A DNA stretch of 64,000 nucleotides. Origin: CAVYXZ01 sp963772595. GTDB lineage: Bacteria; Chloroflexota; Anaerolineae; Aggregatilineales; Phototrophicaceae. This document shows, piece by piece, positions 51,745-61,500 of the stretch (position 1 is its first letter; every line of letters starts with the position of its first letter). The notes under the pieces were generated by a model, which made no database searches, had not been told where the DNA came from, and saw nothing but the letters and a program-made list of their open reading frames with translations. The DNA lies in the NCBI GenBank assembly GCA_963772595.1, contig CAVYXZ010000004.1, positions 5,815 through 69,814 of the forward strand, given 5' to 3'. A program made the position numbers and the translations under genes.

Positions 51745-52923
51745 TTACGGCTCATGTGCCGGGAGACTGCCCAGCAGGACGATGCTGTACGGCCCGGTCG
51801 TGCGATCCGAATAACTGCTGAGTTCCAGGTTCCACAATCGGGGCGGGCCGGGAGGCAGGCTGATTCCCGCGTCAAAGCGATCCGCTTCAATATCCAGCCC
51901 AGGCCCGGCGAGAAATACCCGCAGCCCCAGCGGCGAAGGCACACCCTCGCAGCCGCGCTGGCCCACGTCATCACAAACCTTGACCCGCTCATCCTGATCG
52001 AGCAAATTGAGCTTAGGATCCAGCCGGGTGCCCTGCGCGCCGATCATGTAGACATTTAGCGGCACGCTGCTCGCCAGCGGTCCCTGACCCAACGAAATCT
52101 GATCTCGATCCGCCTGGCCGATGGTCAGGCCGTAAATCACGGCGATGTAACGGCCTGCTGCGCCGTTCATGCTGCCAACGGTCAGCGTAAAACGTCCCAA
52201 CTGGCTGATGGAGGACAGAACCAGCTCAGCGGCCCCGCCTTCAATAGGCGGCGTGAGGGTCACAGGGGCTTCACCGGGAAGCTGGTAGCTGTCATTTCCC
52301 ATTGCCGAGGCATCGCTCGAACAATCGTCCAGGTTGAAGTCTTCGAACTTGGCGCGGATCACCGGCTGGAAGCCATCCAGGCCGTATATGGCGATCACCA
52401 CCTGCCCGCCGGGCACGTCATCTTCCTCGATTTCGAGCGTGGCGACGTTTGTGACCTCGTAATCGTGACAGCGAAAGCTCACTTCCTGATAGGGGTTGAG
52501 GCGCGGTGGGGCCGCCTGCCGGACCAGCAGTTGGTAGGAACCGGTCGTCGTGCCGTTTTCGTTGCCGACGCGGGTGGCGACCAGCGTATACTGCCCGGCG
52601 TCCTCGACATGATAGTCCAGCGTGACCGTACCGCCCAGGCTGCCCTCATCGCTGCGCGCCAACAGCGACCCGTCAGGGCCTAGAATGCCCAGCAGGGGCG
52701 CGAGCGTCTCACTGGCCTGCATCTCCGCCGAGATCACATCGCCCGAAGCCGCCTCAATCTGCCACCAATCCCAAAAAGCCTGCTCGGTGAGGGTTTCGTC
52801 CACCGGCTGATCGTAGTTAATCGGCTCGGTCAGGGGCGCGTCGCCATCCTGCGCTAGCAGCGGCAGCGCCAGCACGAACAATATGGCAATGAACAAAAGA
52901 CGTGGAGTCAACAAGCTGCGCAT
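51745..52923 (-). CDS. Secreted protein with PPC-like beta domains
   Basis: A 392-residue exported protein with signal peptide MRSLLTPRLLFIAILFVLAL-P. Residues 25-125 fit a pre-peptidase C-terminal (PPC) domain: FWDWWQIEAASGDVISAEMQ, LAPLLGILGPDGSLLARSDE, YHVEDAGQYTLVATRVGNEN, TTGSYQLLV. A second similar beta domain may follow (QLGRFTLTVGSMNGAAGRYI). No peptidase domain is visible. GGAGAG lies 7 bases ahead of ATG 52923. Probably cell-surface or secreted; function unknown. Confidence 0.7.
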   Translation of the reverse strand: MRSLLTPRLLFIAILFVLALPLLAQDGDAPLTEPINYDQPVDETLTEQAFWDWWQIEAASGDVISAEMQASETLAPLLGILGPDGSLLARSDEGSLGGTVTLDYHVEDAGQYTLVATRVGNENGTTTGSYQLLVRQAAPPRLNPYQEVSFRCHDYEVTNVATLEIEEDDVPGGQVVIAIYGLDGFQPVIRAKFEDFNLDDCSSDASAMGNDSYQLPGEAPVTLTPPIEGGAAELVLSSISQLGRFTLTVGSMNGAAGRYIAVIYGLTIGQADRDQISLGQGPLASSVPLNVYMIGAQGTRLDPKLNLLDQDERVKVCDDVGQRGCEGVPSPLGLRVFLAGPGLDIEADRFDAGISLPPGPPRLWNLELSSYSDRTTGPYSIVLLGSLPAHEP

Positions 52924-52972
52924 GATCGTTCTCTCCGGCTGTCAGCCCTGACCCACTCATTGTACCATCGTC

Positions 52973-53773
52973 TCACCCAGCGGCGCTTTCGCCCAGTTGA
53001 AGCTGGTAGGCCGGGCTGAAAAACTGGCGATAGGTCAGGTAAGCGGCGATCAAACCGGTGAAGGTGGACGCGCCGACCAGCATGTACATCACGATCAATT
53101 GAAGCTGCACGGCTTGCATCGGCGAGGCCCCCGCCAGGATCATGCCAGTCATCGCGCCGGGCAGTTTGATAAGGCCAACCGTCTTGGTCGTATCGACAAT
53201 CGGCACCATCGCGCTGCGCAGCGAGCGCCGGAACTGGTCCAGCGAAGCCTGGCGGCTGGTCGCGCCCAGGGCCAACCGCGATTCGATCAGCAGGCGCTGG
53301 TCGTAATAGTCATCGGTGAGGCGGGTAATAACCAGAGTGGCCGTCGTCATGGCATTGCCGACCACCATGCCGCCAATCGGAATGATGTCACGCGGGACGA
53401 AGTCGAAGACCCGCAGCAGCACCAGGATGCCAATCGTCAGCGCTGAGCCGACGCCAATCGCCACCAACGCGACCGTATGGGCATTGGGCGTTTTGCGCGC
53501 ACGCTGGCCGCTGGTGCGCCCGGCGATGACGATCATCACCAGCAGCGAGGCCAGGGTCCACAGGGGATTATCCTGCTGGAAGATCAACTGTAAGGCATAG
53601 CCGATCAGGATCAACTGGATAAAGCTGCGCACAGTGGCGATAAAGAGATCGCGTTCCAGATCCGCCTGCTGCCAGCGCGAAATGCCGATAGCGATCAGCA
53701 CAAAGGCAATCGACAGTACCACCGCGCTCAGGTTATCCAGGCCGCTGAAGAAATCGAGATTGATGGTGTTCAT
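52973..53773 (-). CDS. fetB: FetB-type (UPF0014) ABC exporter permease
   Basis: A 266-residue membrane protein with about 7 spans of the UPF0014 family. In Escherichia coli FetAB exports iron. Segments: VVLSIAFVLIAIGISRWQQA, FIATVRSFIQLILIGYALQLIF, IPIGGMVVGNAMTTATLVITRL, then ALGATSRQASLDQFRRSLRSAM, VPIVDTTKTVGLIKLPGAMTG, GASPMQAVQLQLIVMYMLVG. The last are nearly diagnostic. Its ATG overlaps the ATPase stop (ATGA), so the two are translated together. Substrate is inferred from homology. Confidence 0.9.
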   Translation of the reverse strand: MNTINLDFFSGLDNLSAVVLSIAFVLIAIGISRWQQADLERDLFIATVRSFIQLILIGYALQLIFQQDNPLWTLASLLVMIVIAGRTSGQRARKTPNAHTVALVAIGVGSALTIGILVLLRVFDFVPRDIIPIGGMVVGNAMTTATLVITRLTDDYYDQRLLIESRLALGATSRQASLDQFRRSLRSAMVPIVDTTKTVGLIKLPGAMTGMILAGASPMQAVQLQLIVMYMLVGASTFTGLIAAYLTYRQFFSPAYQLQLGESAAG

Positions 53774-54510
53774 GAATCGTGCAGTCCTTTCTCATCGCCA
53801 GTTGCAAAAGCCAGGGCGCGAGGGTCGCCATTGTCTGGGTCCAGCATGGCTGAGGCGCTGTCCACCCGCAGCACGCGCCCCTCGTCGAGCAGCAGCACCC
53901 GGTCGGCCACGCGACGGGCCTGCTCAATCGCGTGCGAAACCCATACCAGCGTCAGCCCGAGTTGATCGCGCAGCCGCAGCAGCGACTCTTCGACGTTGCG
54001 CGTGACGATAGGGTCCAGCGCCGAGGTTGGCTCGTCCAGCAGCAGCAACTGCGGCTCGTTTGCCAGCGCACGGGCAATCGCCAGCCGCTGCTCCTGGCCG
54101 CCAGAGAGTTCCAGCGCGTTCTTATCGAGCAGGTCCACCGGCAGTGAGGCCAGCTCAAGCAGCTCCACCTGTCGTTCGCGCGAAAGGGCAATTCCGCGCA
54201 GCGAGGGGCCGTAGCAGAGGTTCTCGGCAATGCTGCCGTTGAAGGGCGCGGTCTTCTGGAAGATCATGCCCACCCGGCAGCGCAGTTCCGTGACCGGGAT
54301 GGCCGTGATGTCCTGGTCTTGCAGGAAAATCTGCCCCGGCCCAGCTTCTTCCAGGCGGTTGAGACAGCGCAGCAGCGTGCTTTTGCCGCCACCGCTCGGC
54401 CCAATGATGACTAGAATCTCACCTGCGGCGACGCTGAAGCTGACGTCATGCAGGACCGGCACGCCGCGCCGGCTGACCGAAAGAGTCCGTACTTCGATGA
54501 TGTTGTCCAC
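53770..54510 (-). CDS. fetA: FetA-type ABC transporter ATP-binding subunit
   Basis: A 246-residue ABC ATPase. Walker A is IIGPSGGGKSTLLRCL, the Q loop IFQKTAPF, signature LSGGQEQRLAIARAL, Walker B LLLLDEPTSALDP, and the switch His in LVWVSHAIEQ. The combination with an UPF0014 permease identifies it as FetA-like rather than phosphate-type PstB. GTG 54510 has AGGAC upstream. The operon is fetA-fetB on the minus strand. Confidence 0.9.
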   Translation of the reverse strand: MDNIIEVRTLSVSRRGVPVLHDVSFSVAAGEILVIIGPSGGGKSTLLRCLNRLEEAGPGQIFLQDQDITAIPVTELRCRVGMIFQKTAPFNGSIAENLCYGPSLRGIALSRERQVELLELASLPVDLLDKNALELSGGQEQRLAIARALANEPQLLLLDEPTSALDPIVTRNVEESLLRLRDQLGLTLVWVSHAIEQARRVADRVLLLDEGRVLRVDSASAMLDPDNGDPRALAFATGDEKGLHDS

Positions 54511-54724
54511 AATAAGCAGGTCCTAACAGATTGTAGGGGAGCACCTGCGTGTGCTCCCGGCGAATGAAACCATCGATTCGACCCCACAGCCACGAGTCTA
54601 CACCGCTGCCCCGGTCCATGCACGCGGTTCCCTTTTGCGCCGCCGCCGCGTAGACTTGTAGCCTGTTTGCAGGACACGGCCCGCCGTGTCCCTATAAGTT
54701 TAGCGCACAGGGGATATTGGATTG

Positions 54725-56645
54725 ATGGCACTGGCAACACGGCTTCGCTGGCCGCTGCTGGTCGGCCTGCTGCTGATCGTGGCGGCACTGGGCACACACG
54801 GCCTGAGAGCGAAACCGATCTGGTACGATGAATACTGGTCGCTCTACTACGCCGGGAGCACCCCGCAGTACGGTCCGGCTTCGATTGGCGAGACCTGGGA
54901 GCGCGTGGCCGTCACCGAGGATACCAACCCGCCCGGCTACTATCTTCTGCTCAACCTCTGGGGCCAGCTGGCCGGATGGAGCGTCTTCGCCACCCGTGCC
55001 TTCTCGCTGCTGCTGGGCCTGCTGGCCGTCGCCTGGATATACCGGCTGGGCGCAGATCTGGGCGGCCCGGTCGCCGGGATAGGCGCGGCAGTCGGCCTGG
55101 GACTCTCCGCCTTCTTCGTCAGCTACACCTACGCCCTGCGCGCCTACGCCCTTTACGTGCTGCTGGTGACGCTGCTGCTGTGGGCCTACTGGCGTGTGAT
55201 CCATGCGCGCCACACTCGCCTGAGCGCGGTGCTGCTGGTGCTGGCCGCAGCCGGGCTGCTCTATACGCATTTCATGGCGGTCTCACTGCTGGCCGCGCTG
55301 GGCCTCTACCACCTGCTGATCGTGCGCAAGGACCGCCGCTGGTGGATCGTTGCCGGACTCGCCGTGCTGGCCGGGCTGCTCTTCCTGCCCTGGGCACAGA
55401 TCGCCTTACGGGCCAGCCGTGAGGTCTCCGCCGACCCCTCGCGCGATTTCTACGCGCTGGACAGCTTCTCGCTCTTCGTCACCACCCTGAACACCTTCAG
55501 CAACAGCAGTCTGGCCCTGCTGGCGATCTTCGGCTGCTTTGCCCTGCGCGCGCGCGGACGCGGCTTCGTGATTTTTCTGGCACTGGGGACGCTGGGGCTG
55601 TCGCTGCTGCTCAACGCCCAACTGCATTTCATCGCCGATGCACGCTACATGTTCGCGCTCTGGCCGCTGCTGGCGCTGCTGGTCGGCCTGGGCACAGCGG
55701 CGATGGCCCGCACACGGCTGCACCCGGCCCTGCCGCTGGGACTGTGGGGACTCGCTGGGCTGGCGCTCAGCCTGGGTCTGACGCCGACTCAGGCCGGGAC
55801 TCAGACGACGATCCAGACGCATCTGAACTGGGATACGCTGGCTGCGCGTCTGGCAGCCGATGTCGAGCCAGGAGACGCGGTCATCTACACGCTGCCACAG
55901 AACACGCCCTACTGGCTGCACGCACCAGTCGCCGAATATTATCTCTATGATCTCGCCGCGCAGATCGACCCCTTCCCGCGCTGGCTGCGCCCGGCGAGTC
56001 CGCTGCCGGACCGGATTCCGCTGCGGCTGCACCTGGTCGAATCGGAGCCGACCACCGCGCCCGCCGATTTTCAGGCGCAGGCGGAGACCCTGCTGGCTGA
56101 GGGTGGTCCGCTGTGGATGGCCTACAATCCTACGCTGCCGCCCTCACCCTTCGCCCTCCCGGCTTTCTATGCCACGCTGAACGACGCGGGCTATGCTGCC
56201 TGTGATCCCATGAGCGCTCAGCCAGACCTCTCGCTGACGCTCTACGCCCGTCTTAAGGGTGTCGCGCCAGATTTGCGTTTCGGCGAGGGGATCAACGTCT
56301 CGCTGCTCGACCCACTGCCGCAGAGCGCCTCCGGATCATCTGCGGCTGCTGCTGGGCTGGCGACTGGCCGATGACGTGCCGCTGAACACCTACTCAGTCG
56401 GCATCCACCTCGACAGCGCCGAGGGACAGTTCGTGGGCAATCAGGATGCAGGCATCCCGGCGAGCCGCAGCGGCTGCCAGTTTGTGAGCCTGCCGCTGAA
56501 AGGTCTCGCGCCGGGGCAGTACAGCGTCTACATGGTCGTCTACAACTGGCAGAGCGGGGAGCGTCTGGCAGGCCAGGGCAGTGAGACGCAAGCGACGGAT
56601 CGAGTCCCCATTGGCGAGTTCGAGGCCCTGTCTTCTGCGAACTGA
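54725..56645 (+). CDS. GT-C membrane glycosyltransferase (GT39/ArnT-like), frame broken near the end
   Basis: A multi-spanning transferase that uses polyprenyl-phosphate sugars. The first external loop contains WYDEYWSLYYAG with the catalytic Asp, and about 10 membrane spans follow. Near the C-terminus a soluble domain appears (YALRAYALYVLL and IYTLPQNTPYWLHAPVAEYY belong to the earlier part). At about 56327-56333 the frame changes from 2 to 3. Removing one base in the run GCCTCCGG yields PDHLRLLLGWRLADDVPLNT, then YSVYMVVYNWQSGERLAGQG. The repaired length is about 640. TTG 54722 directly before the ATG is an alternative start. Substrate unknown. Confidence 0.8.
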
Positions 56646-56664
56646 AATCCTCCCTGAGCGCTCG

Positions 56665-57312
56665 TCAATGAGCTGGTGAAAGCAGATGAGCCTGGATCAT
56701 GTAGCGTTCGTCGTCGACCTTCCCGCCCCATAACTCGACCTGATCGCTCAGAGTCCGAACTACAGTGTTAGTCAATGAAACAGGCAGCATCTCAATGATT
56801 TGCTGAGAATGCAGACCGGCACCAGTATGCCAGAAACCTTCAACTAACAGTAATTGCCCACCTGATCTGAGGAGTTGAACCCATCGTTGAAGGACCTGAT
56901 CCGGGTCAGGCAGCATCCACAATACATGACGGCAAACAATCGCGTCGAACTGCTGTGGCGGAAACTGAGGAAACGCGGCATCCATGACATGAAACGCGAT
57001 GGCCTGTTGGGCAGTTCTGGCTTTTGCTTCCGCCAGGGCAATCATTTCAGGCGAGAAATCAATTGCAGTTACCTTGCAGCCCAATCCCGCCATCACGAAA
57101 CTCAGGGACCCGGTCCCACAACCGATATCCAATGTTTCAGCGTGGCTCGAAGGCAAAGAGTCCCTGAGCAGACCTGTCCATGCGTCTAGCACAATCGGAT
57201 CGCGCAGTCCATGATCGGGTTCCTTGTCGAATGAGGCTGCTTCGGCATTCCAGATCTGACGCAACTCGTGCAAGTGCTGCTCATAGTCGGGCGGCGTATT
57301 GTCATACATCAT
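56665..57312 (-). CDS. Class I SAM-dependent methyltransferase
   Basis: A 215-residue methyltransferase with DIGCGTGSLSFVMAGLGCKV as motif I, AIDFSPEMIALAEAKARTAQ as motif post-I, then DAIVCRHVLWMLPDPDQVLQ and GGQLLLVEGFWH. This is the Methyltransf_11 pattern. GAGGG lies before ATG 57312. It is downstream of rplL on the same strand but beyond a strong terminator, so it has its own transcription unit. Acceptor unknown. Confidence 0.88.
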   Translation of the reverse strand: MMYDNTPPDYEQHLHELRQIWNAEAASFDKEPDHGLRDPIVLDAWTGLLRDSLPSSHAETLDIGCGTGSLSFVMAGLGCKVTAIDFSPEMIALAEAKARTAQQAIAFHVMDAAFPQFPPQQFDAIVCRHVLWMLPDPDQVLQRWVQLLRSGGQLLLVEGFWHTGAGLHSQQIIEMLPVSLTNTVVRTLSDQVELWGGKVDDERYMIQAHLLSPAH

Positions 57313-57373
57313 TGATTCCCTCTGTGTTCACAATAGACTATCACACATTGCGGCACTGCCCTGGTCATCGAAT

Positions 57374-57402
57374 CAAAAAGCCGGGACCTGTGGACCCCGG
57401 CT
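57374..57402 (-). terminator. Intrinsic terminator of the rplJ-rplL operon
   Basis: On the minus strand AGCCGGG (57402-57396) and CCCGGCT (57385-57379) form a perfect 7-bp stem with a 10-base loop, followed by TTTT. It is about 22 bases after the rplL stop. Confidence 0.85.
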
Positions 57403-57424
57403 CTTGTATATTCGTGAGATGATC

Positions 57425-57808
57425 TTATTTCAGATCGACCTTCGCGCCTTCGGCTTCCAGCTTGGCTTTGGCGTCGTTGGCCGCATCCTTGCTGATCTGC
57501 TCGATGACGGTCGAAGGTGCGCCTTCGACCAGCTCTTTGGCTTCTTTCAGGCCCAGGTCGGTGAGGGCACGCACGGCCTTGATGACGTTGATCTTCTTGG
57601 GACCAATATCGGTGAGGATCACGTCGAACTCGGTCTGTTCTTCTTCCGGTTCCGCCGCTGCTGCCGCAACCGCGCCTGCCGCCATCATCACCGGGGCCGC
57701 CGCCGCTGCGGTCACGCCCCATTTTTCTTCCAGCATGGTCTTGAGTTCAGCCGCTTCCAGGATGGTCAGCGCGCTCAGTTCATCGACAATCTTTTCCAGG
57801 TCAGCCAT
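57425..57808 (-). CDS. rplL: 50S ribosomal protein L7/L12
   Basis: A 127-residue stalk protein, bound as dimers to L10, that recruits translation factors. It has the N-terminal dimerisation domain (LEKIVDELSALTILEAAELK), an Ala/Gly-rich hinge, and the C-terminal domain TEFDVILTDIGPKKINVIKA, VRALTDLGLKEAKELVEGAP, STVIEQISKDAANDAKAKLE. Length is normal. It lies 21 bases after rplJ. A strong terminator follows, so rpoBC is not part of this operon. Confidence 0.97.
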   Translation of the reverse strand: MADLEKIVDELSALTILEAAELKTMLEEKWGVTAAAAAPVMMAAGAVAAAAAEPEEEQTEFDVILTDIGPKKINVIKAVRALTDLGLKEAKELVEGAPSTVIEQISKDAANDAKAKLEAEGAKVDLK

Positions 57809-57829
57809 TTTTCACCCTTTCGTATTTGA

Positions 57830-58372
57830 CTAGGCCGCCTCGCCTTCGCCAGAATTCTCCTGGACGTAGGCGTGCAGTACATTGACAATATCGGAAGTCG
57901 CCGCGTTGAGGACGCTGACGAGGCCCGTCGCGGGTTGGACCATCAGCCCGGCCAGTTGGGCACGCAGCTCGTCCAGCGACGGGAGTTTGGAGATTGCGGT
58001 GACTTGCTGGGGGGTCAAGACGTTGCCCAGCATGACTCCACCTTTGATGATGAAGACCTCTTCGTGATCCTTCTGGAAATCCAGCAGCGTCTTCGCCATG
58101 CCGGGCATATTGCCATCAGCAAAAGCGGTCGCCACCGGCCCAAGGAGGAGGTCTTCCGGTACGGGCCACTCTTTGTCGTTCAGCGCCCGTGTGAACAGGG
58201 TGTTCTTGGTAACGATATAAGCGGCATTCGATTCGCGCAGTTTCTTACGCAGATCATCCAGATGCCCGACAGTCAGACCGCGATATTCGGTCACGACGAA
58301 GCCGGTCGCATGGTCGAGGATCTCGCCGTAGATCTGCACGAGTTCGCGTTTGCGCTCCTTACTCAGTGCCAA
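57830..58372 (-). CDS. rplJ: 50S ribosomal protein L10
   Basis: A 180-residue protein forming the base of the ribosomal stalk. It reads LSKERKRELVQIYGEILDHA, TGFVVTEYRGLTVGHLDDLR, KKLRESNAAYIVTKNTLFTR, and GPVATAFADGNMPGMAK, with a C-terminal helix NVLHAYVQENSGE that binds L7/L12. I place the start at TTG 58372: AAAGGAGGG lies 8-9 bases upstream and the family begins at this point; longer in-frame extensions would run through the leader. The L10 leader is directly upstream, providing autoregulation. Confidence 0.95.
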   Translation of the reverse strand: MALSKERKRELVQIYGEILDHATGFVVTEYRGLTVGHLDDLRKKLRESNAAYIVTKNTLFTRALNDKEWPVPEDLLLGPVATAFADGNMPGMAKTLLDFQKDHEEVFIIKGGVMLGNVLTPQQVTAISKLPSLDELRAQLAGLMVQPATGLVSVLNAATSDIVNVLHAYVQENSGEGEAA

Positions 58373-58403
58373 GCGTCTAGCCCTCCTTTCCTTACGATGA
58401 CGA

Positions 58404-58515
58404 CAACAAAAAACGGCCCGCATAAAGCAAGGGCCGCCGCTGTTCAAGCACCGTCTGGTCCCTCACCTCGGCAGGAGATTAAGCTCTATTGAGCGCCTGC
58501 TGTCTGCGGTAAGTC
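58404..58515 (-). promoter_or_regulatory. Ribosomal protein L10 leader
   Basis: The 5' untranslated region has the conserved L10 leader elements on the minus strand: ACCGCAGACAGCAGG, CTTAATCTCCTGCCGAGGTG, and then a terminator with a T run. L10 or the L10-L12 complex is known to bind this RNA and repress the operon. The match of AGACAGCAGG...CCTGCCGAGGT to the known leader is strong. Confidence 0.85.
58407..58436 (-). terminator. Attenuator hairpin in the L10 leader
   Basis: CGGCCC (58436-58431) and GGGCCG (58419-58414) form a stem with an 11-base loop, followed by TTTTTTG on the minus strand. It is placed between the leader and rplJ, as in the known L10 attenuators. Confidence 0.8.
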
Positions 58516-58537
58516 GTTTCTAGTTGTACGACAAAGC

Positions 58538-58565
58538 ATTATAGGGACGAATAACGCAGCGTCAA
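58538..58565 (-). promoter_or_regulatory. Promoter of rplJ-rplL
   Basis: On the minus strand TTGACG (58565-58560) is separated by 16 bases from a consensus TATAAT (58543-58538). The transcript starts at about 58531, just before the L10 leader. Confidence 0.75.
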
Positions 58566-58568
58566 GGT

Positions 58569-61500
58569 TTAGTTCGGGCAGATGCGCAGGTAATCCAGCA
58601 GGAAGCGGTTGGGCACGATGGACGAGGATCCCCAGAAGGCGATGCGGCCATTGGGCCAGGTCGAATCATGGAACGTGGTAATCGTGCGCCCGTTGATGTA
58701 GACGGTGTACTCGTCGCCGTGAATATCGACTCGCAGGGTGTTCGCCACACCGTCGCCCAGGCGAATAGCATCGGTCGTCGTCCAATCGACGATGCTCTGG
58801 TAGCCCTTCTGAAAACGGGCAATGCGGTAGGCCCCGGTGCTGCTGAGCATGAAGGCCAGGAAATTGTTCTCGTCCTGGTAGCGCAGCCACAGGCCGGTGC
58901 GCGTCCCCGGCGCGCTGAAGTTGTCGGCCAGGATCACCGCCTCAATGCGCGCATCGGTCAGATTCTGGACGCGCGTCCCACGAAGGCTGGCCCAGGAGGT
59001 CCCCTCACTTTCGCCGACAGGCAGGAAATTGAGCCTGATTTCGAAGAAATCGTCGATGATGCGCTCGGTAGACTGCACGTTAGTGCGGGTATCCTGGAAC
59101 CAGTCGTTGCTGGAGATTCCATTGGCGAAAGTGTCTTCGATAATCGGGTTGCACGATGGCCCCAGTACCGGGCGGGCGGGCACCGGCGTGGTTCCGCCCG
59201 TGTTGCTCTCGATAGGATCGACAAAGTAGCTCACGTCGCCTTCCGCGATCCAGCCCTGGACGCCCGACGGCGTCTGAATGCGGAACCAGGCCATATTCTG
59301 GTTACAGACCGGGCCTTGCAGCACATCGAAGGTGCTGAGCACGGCAATCTGAGTCACCCGCGCATAGGTGGTGCCGGCGTCAGCGCGCACGTTGACCGGT
59401 GTGGGATCGTCATCGCGGACAATCCCGCGTCCGCCCACCACCAGCCGTGTCGGCAGCGCCCCAGGACAGTTCGCCGTGACGGGCGTCAGGCTGGCGACAG
59501 CCGTCGTCGGCAGCGGCGGCAGTGTGGCTGTGATGGTATGCGTCGGCGTGGGGCTGGGCCGCCGGGTTGCGGTCGCGGTCGCTGTGGGCGTATCAGTCGG
59601 CGGTGGAGCAATCGGCAGCACCGAGAGATTGCCCGCCGTATTGACAAAGGCACTAAACGATGTCACCCAGCCCAGGCGGCCATCCGGCAGCAGCACCTGG
59701 AACCAACCGCCATCGGCGCTGATGCCCAGGATGTCCAGCTGACCCTGGCTGCTCAGCATGGCGATGTCAGGATAATTGGACCCCGGCCCACCCCGCACCA
59801 CCAGATCGCGCAGCGCGGCGACGTAAGGCGTGGCTGGAGTCGGTGAAGGCGTGATGGTTGGCGTACTGGTCGCCGTCGGCGTGTTGCTGGGTGTGAGAGT
59901 CGGCGTCATTGACGGTGTATGCGTACTGCTGGGCGTCAGAGTCGGCGTGCGAGTCGGCGTCACGGTGGCCGTTGGCGTGCGCGAGGGCGTCGCCGTATCA
60001 GTGTCCGTCGGGGTTGGCGTGTGCGAAGCAGTCGCGGTCGCTGTGGGCGTATTGGTCGCAGTAGCTGTGTTCGTCAGTGTGCGGGTCGGCGTATCGCTGG
60101 GCAGAGGCGTATCGGTCGGCGTGACCGTCGGCGCTTCGGCAATCGGCACCCCGGCCAGATTACCCGCCGCGTTGACCTGAGCCGCTGCGGTCGTGATCCA
60201 GCCGCTGCTGCCATCCGACAAAGCCACCTTGTACCAGCTCCCCTCTTCGCTGATGCCCTCGATGACGACTTCGGTATTCGCCGCCAGCGTATCCACAATC
60301 GGATACTGTTGGCCCGGCCCAGTGCGCACTGGAATGCTGCGAAACGCCGAGACGACGGCGCGTTCAGGCGTGGCTGTTGGCGTATCGGATGGCGGAAGGG
60401 TCGCGGTCGCGGTGTGGGTCGGCGTGGGACTGGGCGGCGAAATCACCGCCAGCGGATTGCCCCCACTGAGCGCCAACAGAGCAATCAAGGCGACAACGAT
60501 AACGGCTGCGCCTCCGGCAGCCATCATGCGCGGCGAGAATCGCGGCTGAGCGCTGGGGGCAGGTAGGGTTGTCGGGGCCGGAACCGCACCGAGTTCGGTC
60601 GGCGTATCCTCCGGGGCCAGCGAGCCTTTGGGCGGTGCAGGTGACGGCGGTGTGGTTGGTGGCGCAGGGCTGGCCGGTGTTTCGGGCGGCACCTCCAGAA
60701 CACGCTTGGGCAGCGTGGTCGTAAAAAATCGGGTTGAAGATGGCGGAACAGCCTGCACGGCCTCGGCAAAAGCGGAGGCAAAGTCACGCGTCGAGGGATA
60801 GCGGTCTTGCGGTGATTTCGCCAGCGCCGTATCCAGCACCGGCTTGATGGCTTCCGGCAGGTCACTGCGCCAGATCTGTGGCGGCGTGGGCATCTCGGTG
60901 AGGTGCTTGTGCATCAGGATATAGGGCGTCGTGCCTTCGAAGGGCATCCGGCCCGTCACCAGATGGTACATCATGACACCCAGCGAATACTGATCCGCCG
61001 CTGAGGTGACGCTCTCACCGCGCCACTGCTCCGGGGCCATGTAGGCCGGGGTGCCCATCGTGACACCGGTGCCGGTCAGGTTGGTGGTCGCACCGATCAG
61101 CTTGGCGATGCCGAAATCGACCAGGAAGGGGCTGCCCTGATCGTCAAACATGACGTTGCTGGCCTTGATGTCGCGGTGAATCACGCCCCGGCTGTGGGCA
61201 TAATCCAGGGCCATCGCCAACTGCCGCAGCACTTCGGCGCTTTCGGCCAGGGCCGGGAGCTTGCCATCGGTCGATTCAGCGTGGGCCATACGGTCGGCCA
61301 GCGAGCCGCCGGTCAGCAGGCGCATCACCACGTAATAAATGCCGCCCTCGTTACCGTAATCGTAAACCGGGACGATGTGGGCGTGTTCCAGCGAGGCGGA
61401 CATCTGCGCCTCACGTTGAAAGCGGGTGGTGGAGACTTTATCCTGGGCGATAGCAGGCGGCAGCAGCTTGAGGGCCACATCGCGCCGCAGATCCGCCTGA

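Noticed and set aside
59820..60170. Short tandem DNA repeats (GTCGGCGT-like) resembling a repeat array
   Set aside because: They encode the Thr/Pro-rich linkers of the TIR-kinase protein in frame; there are no regular spacers, so it is not a CRISPR array.
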